Shown here: one piece after another, positions 42,099 through 53,279 of the stretch
How the letters are laid out: each line of letters opens with the position of its first letter
How positions within the stretch are numbered: the stretch's first letter is position 1
Source: Leishmania martiniquensis
Lineage: Eukaryota > Euglenozoa > Kinetoplastea > Trypanosomatida > Trypanosomatidae
DNA: 64,000 bases
Assembly: GCF_017916325.1 (NCBI RefSeq)
Contig: NC_090163.1
Location: 503,501-567,500 of the forward strand
Direction: 5' to 3'
Program-made: the position numbers and the translations under genes
The notes under the pieces: generated by a model
Told to the model about the DNA's origin: nothing
Databases searched by the model: none
What the model saw: the letters and a program-made list of their open reading frames with translations, nothing else

Positions 42099-43990
42099 AA
42101 GCGCCTCATCGCCTCCCCTCTGGCTCTCTTGTGAAGCTTTGCGAGTCGTTGCGCGTGTCGCTTCCCGTTTCTGTGCAGAGACGCCGACGGGCGGGGGGAT
42201 TGGCGGATCAAGCACACGCGCTTGAAAGAGAGAGAGCCACATGCCCTCAAGGATCGTCGTTCCTTTTTTTTTCCTGTGCGCCCACGTCGCTTGGCGCTGC
42301 CTGCGCTGAAGTTAGGAAAAGCTTCGATGATGAGCGTCGTGTGATTGAGGCAGCCCCCTTTGTCCATCCCGCGCGAATGGAGGACAGCCCGCTTCCACTC
42401 CCTCGTGAAAACGACTGCGGTGGTACCGTCCAGCACCCGTCCGCGCCTTTCGTCTCACTTGGAGAGACAGCAGGAGTGCTGGTGGGGCTGTCTCGGAAAC
42501 ACAAAGGAGTCGAGGGAAGGGTAACGCCGGCGTCTCATGCGCGCGCAACGCGCCAGCCCCGCCACTGCTAGATGGCGTACGTGCCTGAGCTTTCTGCCCC
42601 ACTGCACCGGACTGAGGCGACGGCAGGGCGGTGGGTACGAGAGAACGAGAGAACGAGAACGAAGTAGCGATGCAGCAGAGCGGGGGAGAGGAAGGTGTGG
42701 GGGAGGCGCGCTGTGGTGCAATGCGGGCGTAAGGGGCCCAATTTCACAGAACAGTGGCGCTTTTTGTTCCCCTTTCAGCGCGCCCACTCTGCGCCACGGA
42801 AAGCATTAGGGGAGCCGCCCTCTGACCCGGCCTGCCGCGCAGGTCGCCGCGTAGTGCATCCCTCTCTGGGGTGGCGCAGGCTCTCCATGCGCCGGCAGAC
42901 AGCCACGGCTGAGCGGCATGCGCTCGAGTGGCCTCGGCACCTTGTCAGCCATGTGAAGGACGCAAACGTGCCCGCGGTCGCAGGTCGCCCTCCCCCCACA
43001 CACACACACACGCTGCAGCGTCGTCCAGAGGACGGACCGCTGGCATCCGTGCCGAGGAGCCGCCCGGACCTCCCCCCACGCAGCGTGGGAGGGGGAGGGG
43101 TACACGAAGCCCTCCTGAGATACCCATACGTTGAGGTGAGTGGTCGGCATCATTTTCATCGTTGGGTGCGATGAAAGCCACGAGGAAACTGACGACAAAA
43201 AGAGGAGAGACCTGTGAGGCAGCAGTTGCCAGACGAGGAGGAGGAGGCTGCGGCATCACATGCGCAAGCAGAGGGCCGACGAGCGCAGAGAGAGACGAAA
43301 GCAGCGGTGGTCCTCACGGAATGTGCAAACACCTCCGCTGTGTCGCTTTGCGTTGGATTCCCTCCCTCTCCATTCTATGGGGCACTGCTCTCCTCCCTCT
43401 GAAACTCGCGTATTCCCCTCCACCACCACCACCACCGCTATTCATCTCTCGGCGGCTTGGCTGCTCACATCTATGCGTGCACGTCATGCGGAAGAGCCGC
43501 CGCGTTCTGCTGGTCATCTCTAGAGCCGCCCTTACCGCCCCAATATCCCCCTATCTCTCACGCAACCCCTGCCCCCCTCCTCCGCCGCCCTTCCCCTTTC
43601 TAACCACCAGCTTCGCGCTGGCGCTCCCTCTCCGCCTTCTCACTCATAGAGATATCTGAGATACTGCCTGTCCTACCCCGCCTTTAACATCACCGTACCC
43701 CTCACCCTACCGCAGCATAGTCATTTATGTTTTCATAGAGTAGCATAGCCTCTCTTCTCCAGTCTCAGTCCGCTGCTGTCTGAGCTCTTCCTCTCCTCAC
43801 ACACACAGGCACTCGCGGGCACCTCTTCGCATTTTCTCCTGCTTCCTCGCACCGCAGAGGGCTCTCAAGCTCAGACCTCTCCGTTTTCTCTGCGGGTGTT
43901 TGTACTCCCCTCGCGTGCGGTGAAGCTCCGTTGTTGGTAGCGTGCGGTGCACGCTGACTCATCTCGTACTTGTCCTGTCGTGTGCTCACC
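42099..43990. other. Intergenic spacer between polymerase kappa genes 1 and 2
   Basis: Contains a diverged RA-like segment at 42605-42730. (CA)n occurs near 42997-43012. C/T-rich sequence from 43350 to 43860 ends in CACCGCAG (AG at 43856-43857), a plausible acceptor. No gene accepted. Confidence 0.5.
42605..42730. repeat. Diverged RA-like repeat segment
   Basis: CGACGGCAGGGCGGT, GCAGCAGAGCGGGGGAGAGGA and CGCGCTGTGGTGCAATGCGG align in order with the 3' part of RA (about 16440-16540), with substitutions and a GAGAACGA duplication. An older copy of the family. Confidence 0.6.
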
Positions 43991-45961
43991 ATGCTACGAC
44001 TTTCCCGGTTCGCTTCCTCCGCTGTGAGCTCAAAGGGTCTTGTGCGAGCGAGCAAGCATGTCGTGAAGCAAGATCACAGCCATGCCGCCGCAAAGAAGCT
44101 ATCAGCGGCTACCGCAGCGGCGGCGGTCGCACCATCCGCCGCCTCGCATGCAGGCTCAAGTGTGGCACCCTTGGCGGAAGGCCGCTACAGCAGCGTGCAG
44201 GCGGAGGACATTGAGGCGGACAGCGCTGCGCTCGAAGAGCACGGCCGCGCCGCCCCGCAGGAATCGCATAATTCGCCGGGTCAAGGTGGGGTCAACGGTG
44301 GGCAGCACCACGACCACCGCAGCGCTGGCAAACTAACGTTTGACGCCTCGAAGGCGGGGCTTCAACAGGTGAATAAAGACTACGTCGAGCACGTCATTCA
44401 GGAGGCGTCCAAGGGGTCCGCCTTTTACCAAAAGGAGCAGCGACTCGAGGAGACGCGGCGTCGCAAGGCCGAGGAGCTGCAAGAAAAGGCAAAGACATTC
44501 GACTCGATCAGCGCCGCCGAGAGGCAGAGGATCAAGGCAATGGTGGACACCATGGTTGAAGAGCTGGAGACGACACGCGATCTGCGGCGCCGGTACATTC
44601 ACATCGACATGGACATGTTCTACGCAGCGGTGGAGGAGAAGAAGACACCGTCGCTGCGGGGCAAACCTTTCGGTGTCGGCTCTCAGCAGATGCTCTCCAC
44701 CACCAACTACATAGCGCGGCAGTACGGCGTGCGCTCTGGTATGCCCGGTTTCATTGGCAAGAAGCTCTGCCCCGAGCTGATCATCGTGCCAAACGACTTC
44801 CCAGCCTACCAGCGAGAGGCAGCACGGGTGCACAGTATCGCCTCTCGCTACGATGCTCAGTTCGTGAGCGTCGGCCTGGATGAGTTGACCATGGACGTGA
44901 CCAAGTATTTGCAGGAGTTCCCGGCCGTGTCGGCGTCTGACATTGCCCATGACTTCCGCGACGAAGTGTTCCTCAAGACGCAGCTCACAAGCAGCGGCGG
45001 CATCGGTCCCACGTCTATTCTCGCGAAGATTGCGAGCAACGTCAACAAGCCGAATGGCCAGCACGAGATCACGCTATTGACACGTGAGGAAGTCATCGAC
45101 TACGTGCGTGACATTCCACTGCGCAAGATCCCCGGCATCGGCTACGCGCAGGAGATGACCCTCGGCGCGCTGAACATCCACACCTGCGGCGGCCTCCTGG
45201 AGCACAAGTACCTCCTGGCTTACCTATTCCGAGAAAAGACCCTTGCGCACTACCTCAGCGTCGGGCTGGGGTTGGCGGAGACCTTCTCGCAGCGAAGGCA
45301 CCAGTCACGGCAGTCCGTTGGTAAGGAAACGTCGTTTAGTGAGCCTCTGCCGTCGCCAGAGGCCTTTACTCGGCTCTTCCGTATGCTACTAGAGCAGTGC
45401 CATGTCCGCTGTGTCCGTGATCACCTGCAGCCGCGCAAGATGACCCTTGTCCTCAAATATCGCACCTACGACACAGAGCAGTTCAGCGTTTCGTTCCCCA
45501 GCCACACAAACGATCTCAAGGTGTGGCTGGAGGCCTCGCAGAAGCTGCTGGAGCCGCATCTCCTGCACTTCGCCGAGCTTCGCCTGATCGGCGTTCGCCT
45601 GCAGCGCTTCACCGACGCTGAGGATGACCACATTGACATCATCGGCAGAAGCCGGAATGCCCTGACCGGCGCTCTAACAGGAGAACGCAGGGAAAGTCAG
45701 AACGCGCACATGAGTGCCGGCAATGATGGCTTTGAGGGTGAGAAGACTGCGGCAGCAGAAAAGGAGTCAGACGACGATGAGGAGCCACCGGCGCCGCCTG
45801 TGTCGACGCACAAGCGCAAGATTCCCGTTTCAAAGTACCTGACCGATCCGAAAATTCCAAAGGCCCCCCCAGCAGATCCTGCTGTGGCTTCCGTGAAATC
45901 CGTCGGCTCAGCTCGAAAGCGCACGAAGTCATCAAAGCGAAAGCAGCAGCGGAAAAAGTGA
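43991..45961 (+). CDS. DNA polymerase kappa paralogue 2 (Y family), predicted mitochondrial
   Basis: A 656-aa Y-family polymerase. The ATG at 43991 starts MLRLSRFASSAVSSKGLVRA, rich in Arg/Ser/Ala and free of acidic residues, typical of a mitochondrial presequence. Catalytic residues are intact: Asp206 in HIDMDMFYAAVEE and Asp297-Glu298 in GLDELTMDVTKYL. Also seen: N-clasp helix region before the palm, TTNYIARQYGVRSGMPGFIG, SSGGIGPTSILAKIASNVNK, and the helix-hairpin-helix PGIGYAQEMTLGALNIHT. The C-terminus is a Lys/Arg-rich tail (SARKRTKSSKRKQQRKK) that may bind DNA or act as a nuclear signal, so dual targeting is possible. From memory, T. cruzi polymerase kappa has been reported to act in the mitochondrion on kinetoplast DNA. 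Confidence 0.94.
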   Translation: MLRLSRFASSAVSSKGLVRASKHVVKQDHSHAAAKKLSAATAAAAVAPSAASHAGSSVAPLAEGRYSSVQAEDIEADSAALEEHGRAAPQESHNSPGQGGVNGGQHHDHRSAGKLTFDASKAGLQQVNKDYVEHVIQEASKGSAFYQKEQRLEETRRRKAEELQEKAKTFDSISAAERQRIKAMVDTMVEELETTRDLRRRYIHIDMDMFYAAVEEKKTPSLRGKPFGVGSQQMLSTTNYIARQYGVRSGMPGFIGKKLCPELIIVPNDFPAYQREAARVHSIASRYDAQFVSVGLDELTMDVTKYLQEFPAVSASDIAHDFRDEVFLKTQLTSSGGIGPTSILAKIASNVNKPNGQHEITLLTREEVIDYVRDIPLRKIPGIGYAQEMTLGALNIHTCGGLLEHKYLLAYLFREKTLAHYLSVGLGLAETFSQRRHQSRQSVGKETSFSEPLPSPEAFTRLFRMLLEQCHVRCVRDHLQPRKMTLVLKYRTYDTEQFSVSFPSHTNDLKVWLEASQKLLEPHLLHFAELRLIGVRLQRFTDAEDDHIDIIGRSRNALTGALTGERRESQNAHMSAGNDGFEGEKTAAAEKESDDDEEPPAPPVSTHKRKIPVSKYLTDPKIPKAPPADPAVASVKSVGSARKRTKSSKRKQQRKK

Positions 45962-48900
45962 GCAGTATCGCGATCAAAGGCGCAGGAGGGGGTGGGGAGT
46001 GGAGAGAGACGTGAACGACACCGGACTGTCCATGTGGAATTGTCGGCATCGCACAGCGCACAAGACATGCGCAGCACCCGTTTTCTTTTTTTTTTTTCGA
46101 GAGAGATAGAGACACGAGTCGGGCCTACCACTCCCGTGTCTGCTGGCCTGTTGAATAGATCTCTGCATAGCGCCAGCAGCGATCCCTGCCTGTGGAGAAG
46201 GGAGGGAGGAGGCCATGAGAGCAACCGGCGAGGAGACGTGCTGCGAGGTTGAGGATGGCGAGTCACGGACAGAGGAGGTGGGGGCTAAGGAAAAAATAGC
46301 AGCAATAGCGGAAATGGAATGTACAAGTGGTACGCACGGTGGATATGAGTACCCTTCTCGCCAACAACGCCTCTCTCCCTCTCTGTCTTTCCCCTCCTCC
46401 TGGTAGAGGTGCCTCGATACGCACCTGAGAGAATCCAAAATGCAAGTAAAGCCCACCAGGCCGCAGTGCGAGGCAGTCGTGGCGCCTCATAGAGAGAGAG
46501 ACGCACACCATTGAGGTGGCTGTGTGATTTGTTCATCTTCAGGTAAAGTGTGCGTGTGTGGCGGTGCAATCGCCCAGAATCCTGTCCTGAGTGCCGTTTC
46601 TGTCCCTGTCGCGTCAGTCCCTCCCGCTGGGGGGGGGGGGGCGAAACGGTGGTGGCGACTTGTGTCGGCAAAGAGTGCGTGTGTATAGATGTGCTTCAGA
46701 GAGAGGCTGGCAGAAGGGCAGTGGATGCCGTCTACGCATGAAGGCTCATGCCCTCACTGCCGAGAAAACTTGTGCATCTCTTTGTTTACTTACAAATACA
46801 CGAGTATACAGAATTCTGCTTTACTCTTTGCTCTCGCTTGCATCTCTCATTGGGATGGTTCATGGTCTGACACGTGCCCGCGCAGAAGGGGCAACGAACT
46901 TGTTGAGACAAAGAGGGGCACCGTTTTCTGCACCCCCGCGGACCGCCAAGGGGGTTGCTGGAGGCGAACGGCAGCGTGCTGACGAGAGAGCTGGAACCAG
47001 GCGTTTGCGTTCTGTCTACTTGGGTACACGCCTGTGTGCCGCCCTGGTGACCTGTAAGTGGCTCTGCAGCGGTTCGCGGTGCGAGGTGGGGGGGCGGGGG
47101 GACCCATGCCCTTCTGAAGTACCCATCGTGCACAGCAGCGCCTCTCACCCGACTGCTCCCGTGCGCCGATGTTTGCGTGCATACTCCTTTGGGTGACTTT
47201 ACTGCAAAGATAAGAAAAGGACTGGGCACCACGTGCCCCATGCTCATCTCCGCTAGCGTTGACGCTCGCGCAGACGAGCGTAGCCTCTACGCCGCTGGCT
47301 CTTCGCCTCCACCTGGATGCCAGCAAGGTCGTTCCTGGGCGTCGGCTTGCTACGCGCCTTCATAGCGGCCGCTCGCGCCTGTCGACGCAGCGGTGTGTGG
47401 TGTGTGGCGCTCGCCACGGGCGCGTTTCCCTCCCTCTCGCTGTATCAGCATGCTTTGCCTTTTTTCCCACTGGCTGAGGGTGCAGGTGAGCGAAGCGCGG
47501 CCGCTTGCCTTCGTTGAGCCCCCCCCTCACTTACCCCAGCCTCCCTCCGCCAGCACCCCACCCCACTTCGCCGCTCTCTCATGCTCTATCCCCATTGAAT
47601 CGCATACGCGCACATGTACACACACACTGCCTCGGCCCTCCTTCCTCTCTTACCCCTCCCCCCCGGCCCCCGCGCCACTACCTTCGAACCTCGTCCCATC
47701 TCTCGATAATCACGGGCTTGCGCCAACTTGAATCGGCCTCTTTGGCTCCTTCACATGCGGTGCCGCTCTCTTAGATGTAGTGGCAACACCATTAGACTAC
47801 CAGTACATTGCGTCACGCTATGAAGCCCACAGACACAGATTAGAAGACGGCGCGGATAGGCCTCCGCGCTACTTCCGTGAGCGCGCACGCTCAGAGGACT
47901 CCTCGTACCTACGCTTCCGTTTGCGGCCTCTCCTTCAAGCTTGTCAGGCGCGCTGCCCATCATTCTGTTTCTGTGTGTATGCGTGCCGGCTTTTCTGCAT
48001 GATTCAGCGTGTGTCACAGCTTCCGCAGCGCTTTTGTCTGCATAAGCTCGCGTCTCCCTTCCTCCGAGTTGTTTTGCCGTGATGCTGAGTGGATCACCCA
48101 TTCCCTTCATTCCGTTACTCGCTCGAGACGTGCCGTTTCTCTCTTCTCCCCCGCCCCTCTCCGCGTTAGGGGCACCTCACTCTGTGGAACTTTTTTCACT
48201 TTATCACCACGCACACACACGTGCAGTCTCATTGTGCATTGAGCACTCATGCCCAAGACGAGAGGGCGTAGACAAAACAAGGCAACACAGAACGAGCGTC
48301 ACGCAGAAATGCGGCGACGTCTTCATCGGACGCCGAAAAGTGCTGTCGCACAGTACCTCTCTCTCCCTCTGTGTGTGTGTGTGTGCCTTTCTCTTGCCCA
48401 CGCTGCGAGGTTAGCGCGCATGTGAAAGATGGATAGAGAAGGTGGTGCCGTACGACAATATATGCTCCCGCGATGGACAGCGCTTCGCCTCCCAAATGCG
48501 CACCCCTGGGCCGGCCCACCGGCCCTGTCTTGCGACAGCTGTGCGCTCGCATGTTATGTGCAGTCGACATTCATGCCAATGCGCGTCACGGCCGAGCAGT
48601 CATCGAACCGATCTCTTATATTGGTCGTATCCTCGGCTACTTTTGTTTTTCCTCCTTCACGGGTGTCACATCGCACGTCCGCTCTGCATACGCCCACCTC
48701 TCTTCCCCATCTGCCTCCCCACCCCTACTCTTCCGCTGATCGGGCGGCGCTCCTGTGCATCGCCCTCGTGAGCATGGATGCCATCGAGCACGTTGCTTGT
48801 GTGCATCGCTCTGAGACGGGAAACATCCCGCACGTGCGACTCAGCTGCGAGTGAGTGATGTCAGCGACTGCTGCCACTCTCTCGTATGCGCGTGCGCCTC

Positions 48901-49561
48901 TACCAGCACTGGAGCGTCTGCCACAAATATAACGATCTCGTTGCGTCCGGTGGGAAGCCCGCCCGCCCCCTCTCTCTCTCCTGCGAATCGTAGGTGAAAC
49001 GCGTTCTGCGGCGAGCGCATCCTCCCCCTCTGTGCGCGTGCCACCACAGCAGAAAGAAGCGGTTGTGTAGTCAGTCGGCGTGTGCGCCGGTCGCCTTGGG
49101 GAAGTCGCACCCAAAAAAAGAAAAGGACCAAAGGAGAGGGTGGACAAAAAAAAAGAGTGCCGCGTGTGCAAGAGCTGCACACCACAGCGCACAGGAGTGC
49201 ATTGTCTTGTAGAGGAAGGCGCCTGCGGAGGAAGGGGAAGGCTGGCCGCAGACCCCTTCTCTCGCCTCGCATCGAGGCCCTTCTTTTTTTTAGTGGGGGG
49301 GTTGCCGTTGTCTCCATTCTTCTTCTGAGGACAGTCATCCTCCCTCCCTCCCTCCCTTCTGACTCACTCACACACACACACACGCAATCGTCACTGTCGC
49401 GAGTGCACCTCAGTCTCTCCCTGACCTTGTATAGTAACATCATCACCATCACACTCTGCTATCTGTGCGACAATAGACGAGCACCACCCCCTCGTGGATA
49501 CCTCACGAACAGCCTCAAGCACTACTGCGCGCGCGCACACACACACACACGAATTCATGGG
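45962..49561. other. Long intergenic spacer between polymerase kappa genes 2 and 3
   Basis: About 3.6 kb. 46540-47270 is GC-rich and repeat-like, with a G run at 46630-46641 and a CTTCTGAAGTACCCATCGTGC segment that recalls CTCCTGAGATACCCATACGTTG at about 43112-43133; both may be traces of the same degenerate repeat class. A 66-codon ATG frame lies at 47317-47517. The remainder is C/T- and CA-rich, with (CA)n near 49370-49384 and 49540-49550 before the next gene. Confidence 0.45.
47317..47517 (+). CDS. Possible small ORF, 66 aa
   Basis: Starts ATG (MPARSFLGVGLLRAFIAAAR), has GC-leaning third positions, no acidic residues for the first 50 positions and an amphipathic/hydrophobic N-terminus that could target mitochondria. 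No family is recognised, and an open frame this short is expected by chance in GC-rich DNA, so it is a candidate only. Confidence 0.15.
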   Translation: MPARSFLGVGLLRAFIAAARACRRSGVWCVALATGAFPSLSLYQHALPFFPLAEGAGERSAAACLR

Positions 49562-51772
49562 ATGTTTCGTGCTGTCAAAGCGGTGCACGCGGTGGTGTCA
49601 TCTCTACCACATCGCCGCGCGGCTCTCGCCCACTCGCGCCGCGCTGCAGGCCTACATCGCATTGCCTGTGGTGTGAACTCAGCAAAGCCCGAGCGGGCGG
49701 GTGGCACGGAGGACGCTGCAGAGGGGGCCGCCACCGCTGTCGACGCTGCGGAGGGTGCGGCGTCGCAACCGGTGAGCGTCTACTACCCCCAAGGAGGGGA
49801 TCAAGGCACCAACGCCAAGGTGGACTTGTCGTCGCTCTTCTACGACACGTCTGTCGTCGACATCACACTTTCTAAGCGGAAGCTCACGAAGGAGGATGAC
49901 GATGGGAGCTTTGTCTTTGGTCAGGTGGCACGTGGGTACATGAAAAAGGATGAAGTCCTTAAGTATGTGGACATGGACGAGCTGAAGAGGGCGAGTGAGT
50001 TGCTGGAGGTACCGGACGCCTACACGTATCCGTTGCATCGGATGGACACTATTTCTGAGGCCATCGTGCACACGATGCAGTCGCGTAAGCTCCTGTTCAA
50101 GTACGCCTCCCTGGATGACTTTTACACAATGAGGCGGTACATCGGAACCGACGAGGATGTGATGCGCGCGGCACTGCCCGGTAATGTAATCTATTTCCAG
50201 TTCGTGCACGCAGGCACGGCTGCAGATGCCGACGGGTCAGCCTCACCATTGTCGTCGTCGTCGTGCGAGCAGCTGCGGCAGCAGGAGGTGAAAGCAGCGC
50301 GTGACGCGGTCGAGGAAATACTGCGCCGCTATGTGTGTCGCATACTGGAACCTTTTCCGAATGAGCTCTCCATTGACGTGACGCACTACGCGACGTATCT
50401 GCCATTGCTCAACGTGAGTCGTCGGAACGTGCGTCAGGTACTGAAGGACATTGAGGACCTCCTAGCGAAGAGGCCCGTGGCGAAGGAAGGCATAGCTGGG
50501 CCGCCACCCGAAGAGGATATCAAGCCCCTGGCGCCCGATGTCCTGGCGGCGGAGATCGCTCGCATTATCCGCCGTGAAGTGCTGACGCAGCGCCCACGCC
50601 GCGAAAACGAATGCGGTTCGGAGCAGGGCGCAGCGAGTGGCACACCGCAAGTGCGGAGCTACACAGGCGCCCGCTCGACGGCGTTGGTGCGCGTCTGTAT
50701 GGGGGTGGCCACCAACTCTGTCTTGGCAAAGATCGCCTGCGACGCTGAGGTGTCAGCGGTGGTGGCCAAGCTACGCGACGAGCAAGCTGCATCCAGAGCG
50801 GCACGCGAAGACGGTGCGAGCAGCCATGTCCCACTTGTCTCTATCCGCTCCTTCTATCGGCACATCCACTCAATGAAGGCGTCGCGCGACTTTATGGAGA
50901 GCTTCCCGGTGAGTCGCGTGCCCATATTTACGCCCGCGTTTGTGGATTTGCTGAAGCGCGCCTTTGGTATTGTGCGATGTGGTGACTTCTACGAACAGCG
51001 GTACCTTCTCTATTATTGCTTATCGAAGGAAACGGCGCTTGCGTGCTACTCCGCTGCGTTTGGTCGCATGTCCTTCCACGAAGAGGCGTTCACGTCCCTC
51101 ATGGCGCCGGAAAACCTCAAGATCTCCACCGCACCGCTTGAGTTTTTGGCCAGTAACCGTATCAGCATTGTGAATGAAGATCGCACGGACTATAAGGTGA
51201 CGATTCGCAGCGTTGTGCTCGGTCAGTTCCGCAGGAGGATGGGCACGAATAGCTCCAGGATAGCTCAGGTGCCCTTTGGACGCTTGTCCAAGGAGGAGAC
51301 GATCCACCACGATGCGGAGTTGGCGATACGCATGCTGCACCGCCAGGTGTTCAAGAAAGGGTTTACCTACAGCGGTGTCCGGGTATCGCTGCCCCGTCAC
51401 AGGTTGCCGCCAATGGTGGAGCACTTGGAAAGCAGCACGACTGAGGACGCCGCCGTCGAGGCGCTTCACCGCGCGTTAACGAGGCTCCTACCCCACCGCA
51501 GCTGCGTCGAGGAGCCATTCGGGTCGGAGAGGAATATGAGGTACATCGTTGTGGGCGTGTGCGGCATCGCACTGATACCGATGGTGCCGCCCGTAATGAT
51601 AAGTGAAGCGGCCAAGTTGGAGAAGCTGTACTTCACAGCCAAGGGGTTCTTCTTGCTTCATCAAGGTCGCCAAATGCGGCGCGCGGCACGGCAGGAAGCC
51701 AATGGTGAAGCACAGAAGGTCAGCCGCCGAAAACGAAAGGTCTCCAAGGTCGACTCAGTTGTGCACGTGTGA
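49562..51772 (+). CDS. DNA polymerase kappa paralogue 3, probably catalytically inactive, predicted mitochondrial
   Basis: A 736-aa divergent Y-family paralogue. ATG 49562 opens a basic presequence (MFRAVKAVHAVVSSLPHRRA). Kinship with copies 1 and 2 shows in MGVATNSVLAKIACDAEVS (copy 2: GGIGPTSILAKIASNVNK), FPVSRVPIFTPAFVDLLKRA (IPLRKIPGIGYAQEMTLGAL), CGDFYEQRYLLYYCLSKETA (CGGLLEHKYLLAYLFREKTL) and a little-finger-like C-terminus. The catalytic motifs are changed: the DMDMFYA equivalent reads SLDDFYT (residues 183-189), so the first metal-binding Asp is Ser183, and the DELTMDVT equivalent reads NELSIDVT, so the second Asp is Asn267. Fingers signature TTNYxAR is missing. The frame is nonetheless open over the whole length, arguing for selection as a non-catalytic or structural protein. 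A residual activity with a shifted metal site cannot be excluded. Confidence 0.82.
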   Translation: MFRAVKAVHAVVSSLPHRRAALAHSRRAAGLHRIACGVNSAKPERAGGTEDAAEGAATAVDAAEGAASQPVSVYYPQGGDQGTNAKVDLSSLFYDTSVVDITLSKRKLTKEDDDGSFVFGQVARGYMKKDEVLKYVDMDELKRASELLEVPDAYTYPLHRMDTISEAIVHTMQSRKLLFKYASLDDFYTMRRYIGTDEDVMRAALPGNVIYFQFVHAGTAADADGSASPLSSSSCEQLRQQEVKAARDAVEEILRRYVCRILEPFPNELSIDVTHYATYLPLLNVSRRNVRQVLKDIEDLLAKRPVAKEGIAGPPPEEDIKPLAPDVLAAEIARIIRREVLTQRPRRENECGSEQGAASGTPQVRSYTGARSTALVRVCMGVATNSVLAKIACDAEVSAVVAKLRDEQAASRAAREDGASSHVPLVSIRSFYRHIHSMKASRDFMESFPVSRVPIFTPAFVDLLKRAFGIVRCGDFYEQRYLLYYCLSKETALACYSAAFGRMSFHEEAFTSLMAPENLKISTAPLEFLASNRISIVNEDRTDYKVTIRSVVLGQFRRRMGTNSSRIAQVPFGRLSKEETIHHDAELAIRMLHRQVFKKGFTYSGVRVSLPRHRLPPMVEHLESSTTEDAAVEALHRALTRLLPHRSCVEEPFGSERNMRYIVVGVCGIALIPMVPPVMISEAAKLEKLYFTAKGFFLLHQGRQMRRAARQEANGEAQKVSRRKRKVSKVDSVVHV

Positions 51773-53279
51773 GGCGAGGGAAAAGCAAGGTGTGGTGTCT
51801 TCTGTAGCCTGCCGCGGAGAGGTACATGTGACATCTCTCAGTGGCAAGCACCTCCCACTCTCTTTGTGGAATCTTGCGAGCGCTCTTCCCTCTCTTCCTC
51901 CTCATGGAGAGCTGTCCGGCTGGGGCAGGGCGTGGGAAAGGGGCGGTGGCGTCTTGAGAGGTTTCCACCTCATTGTGACCGCCTCGACAGAAATCCTCTT
52001 GATGAGCTGGAGAACCCTCCAGGGGAGTGGGCGGGGAGGAGGGGCGAAACAGAGGGCATGAGGAACACATTTCCTACGTGCGTTCGAGGCGGCTCGCTCT
52101 GCAATCCCGCGTGCCCTTCCTCGGTGTTCATTCATCAGCGTGCGTGAAGTCTGCACGGATCAACAGCAACACCATCACCCCTCACACACACACACACATT
52201 TCCGCTTTCGATGGCCATTGACGCTGCTCAGGAGGATTCGTTTCCCTTTTTTCTCCTCTTTACTTTACAACCCTGTCGCGGTTGCCGCCGACTCGCTCGC
52301 GGCCTTTGTAAGTCTTGAATGGCGACAGAGAAACGAAGGGATATCCGTGGAATAGGCCATTGGTGCCGTCAAGCAATCCCGCATTTAGGCCCCACGAGAC
52401 GCGCTCAGCCGCTCTTCACATTCTGTGCACGCATACGCCCCTATAGACACGGAGCGAAGAAGAAGCAGTCATACGAGAAAGACAGGAGTGGGTGCAAATA
52501 CGGAAGGCCAAAGGCCGACCACGCGAGGAGAGAAGGGGGAGCGGGCTATCTCACCGGCGTAGCCATCGCAGCGAGTAGACGCTAGAGAGGGCGATGCGGG
52601 TGTAGTGGGGGGAGGGGAGAGGGGGGGAGCATTGTGCAGGAAGGAGACGCTGGTCTGCCTCCTCTCCCTCCCACCGCCGTGAAGGGTGCTTTCGCACTCT
52701 TCCCATAACCCCCTCACCCTCTCCGCCTTCCAGTAACGCATTATTACGTCCTGCCGGGGTTGCCGTTTGATGCCGCAGTGGAGAGGTGGAAGGGAGGGTG
52801 CACTCGAGGGGGAAGCTGACCGCGTGTAGGAGGCGTGCAGGACTAAGGAGGAGTAAAGCGACCCGGACGCTCCCCCTCCCTCGTCTGCCCAAGTACTTCG
52901 CGCTCTGATGCGCGCCGTCGATCCGTCACGCTATCGGCGCGTCTCCAGCGGCTGCCACGCAGGCAGAGTCTCAATGCAGCAACTTTCTTGCGCCGCTACC
53001 GCCTAATATTTTATTCTTCCTCCTCCTCCTCCCCCCTCCTCCCCTTCGGTCGCCGTGGGACGAACTCCTTTGCTAATGCAGCAACAGCTTCACGCGCGAA
53101 GGGGGGCGCTTAAGCGTTACGAAAGAGGGAACGAATAGGGCTTCTGCGGTACTCTTCTCCGCCTCCCAGAGACACCGCGGTACCAGAGGTGTCTGTGGGC
53201 GCTACGGCAGAGACGGTACCAGCACAAGATAGCGAGTGCAACGCGTGTATGCGTCAGGACGCCTCCGCCGGGGCGAGAT
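51773..53279. other. Intergenic spacer upstream of WD40-like gene
   Basis: No gene seen. (CA)n near 52183-52196; purine-rich G-runs near 52598-52632; a C/T stretch at 53009-53050. Confidence 0.55.

Noticed and set aside
48429..48854. 141-aa frame upstream of polymerase kappa gene 3
   Set aside because: Starts with ATG but has spacer-like composition and overlaps competing frames; no domain.
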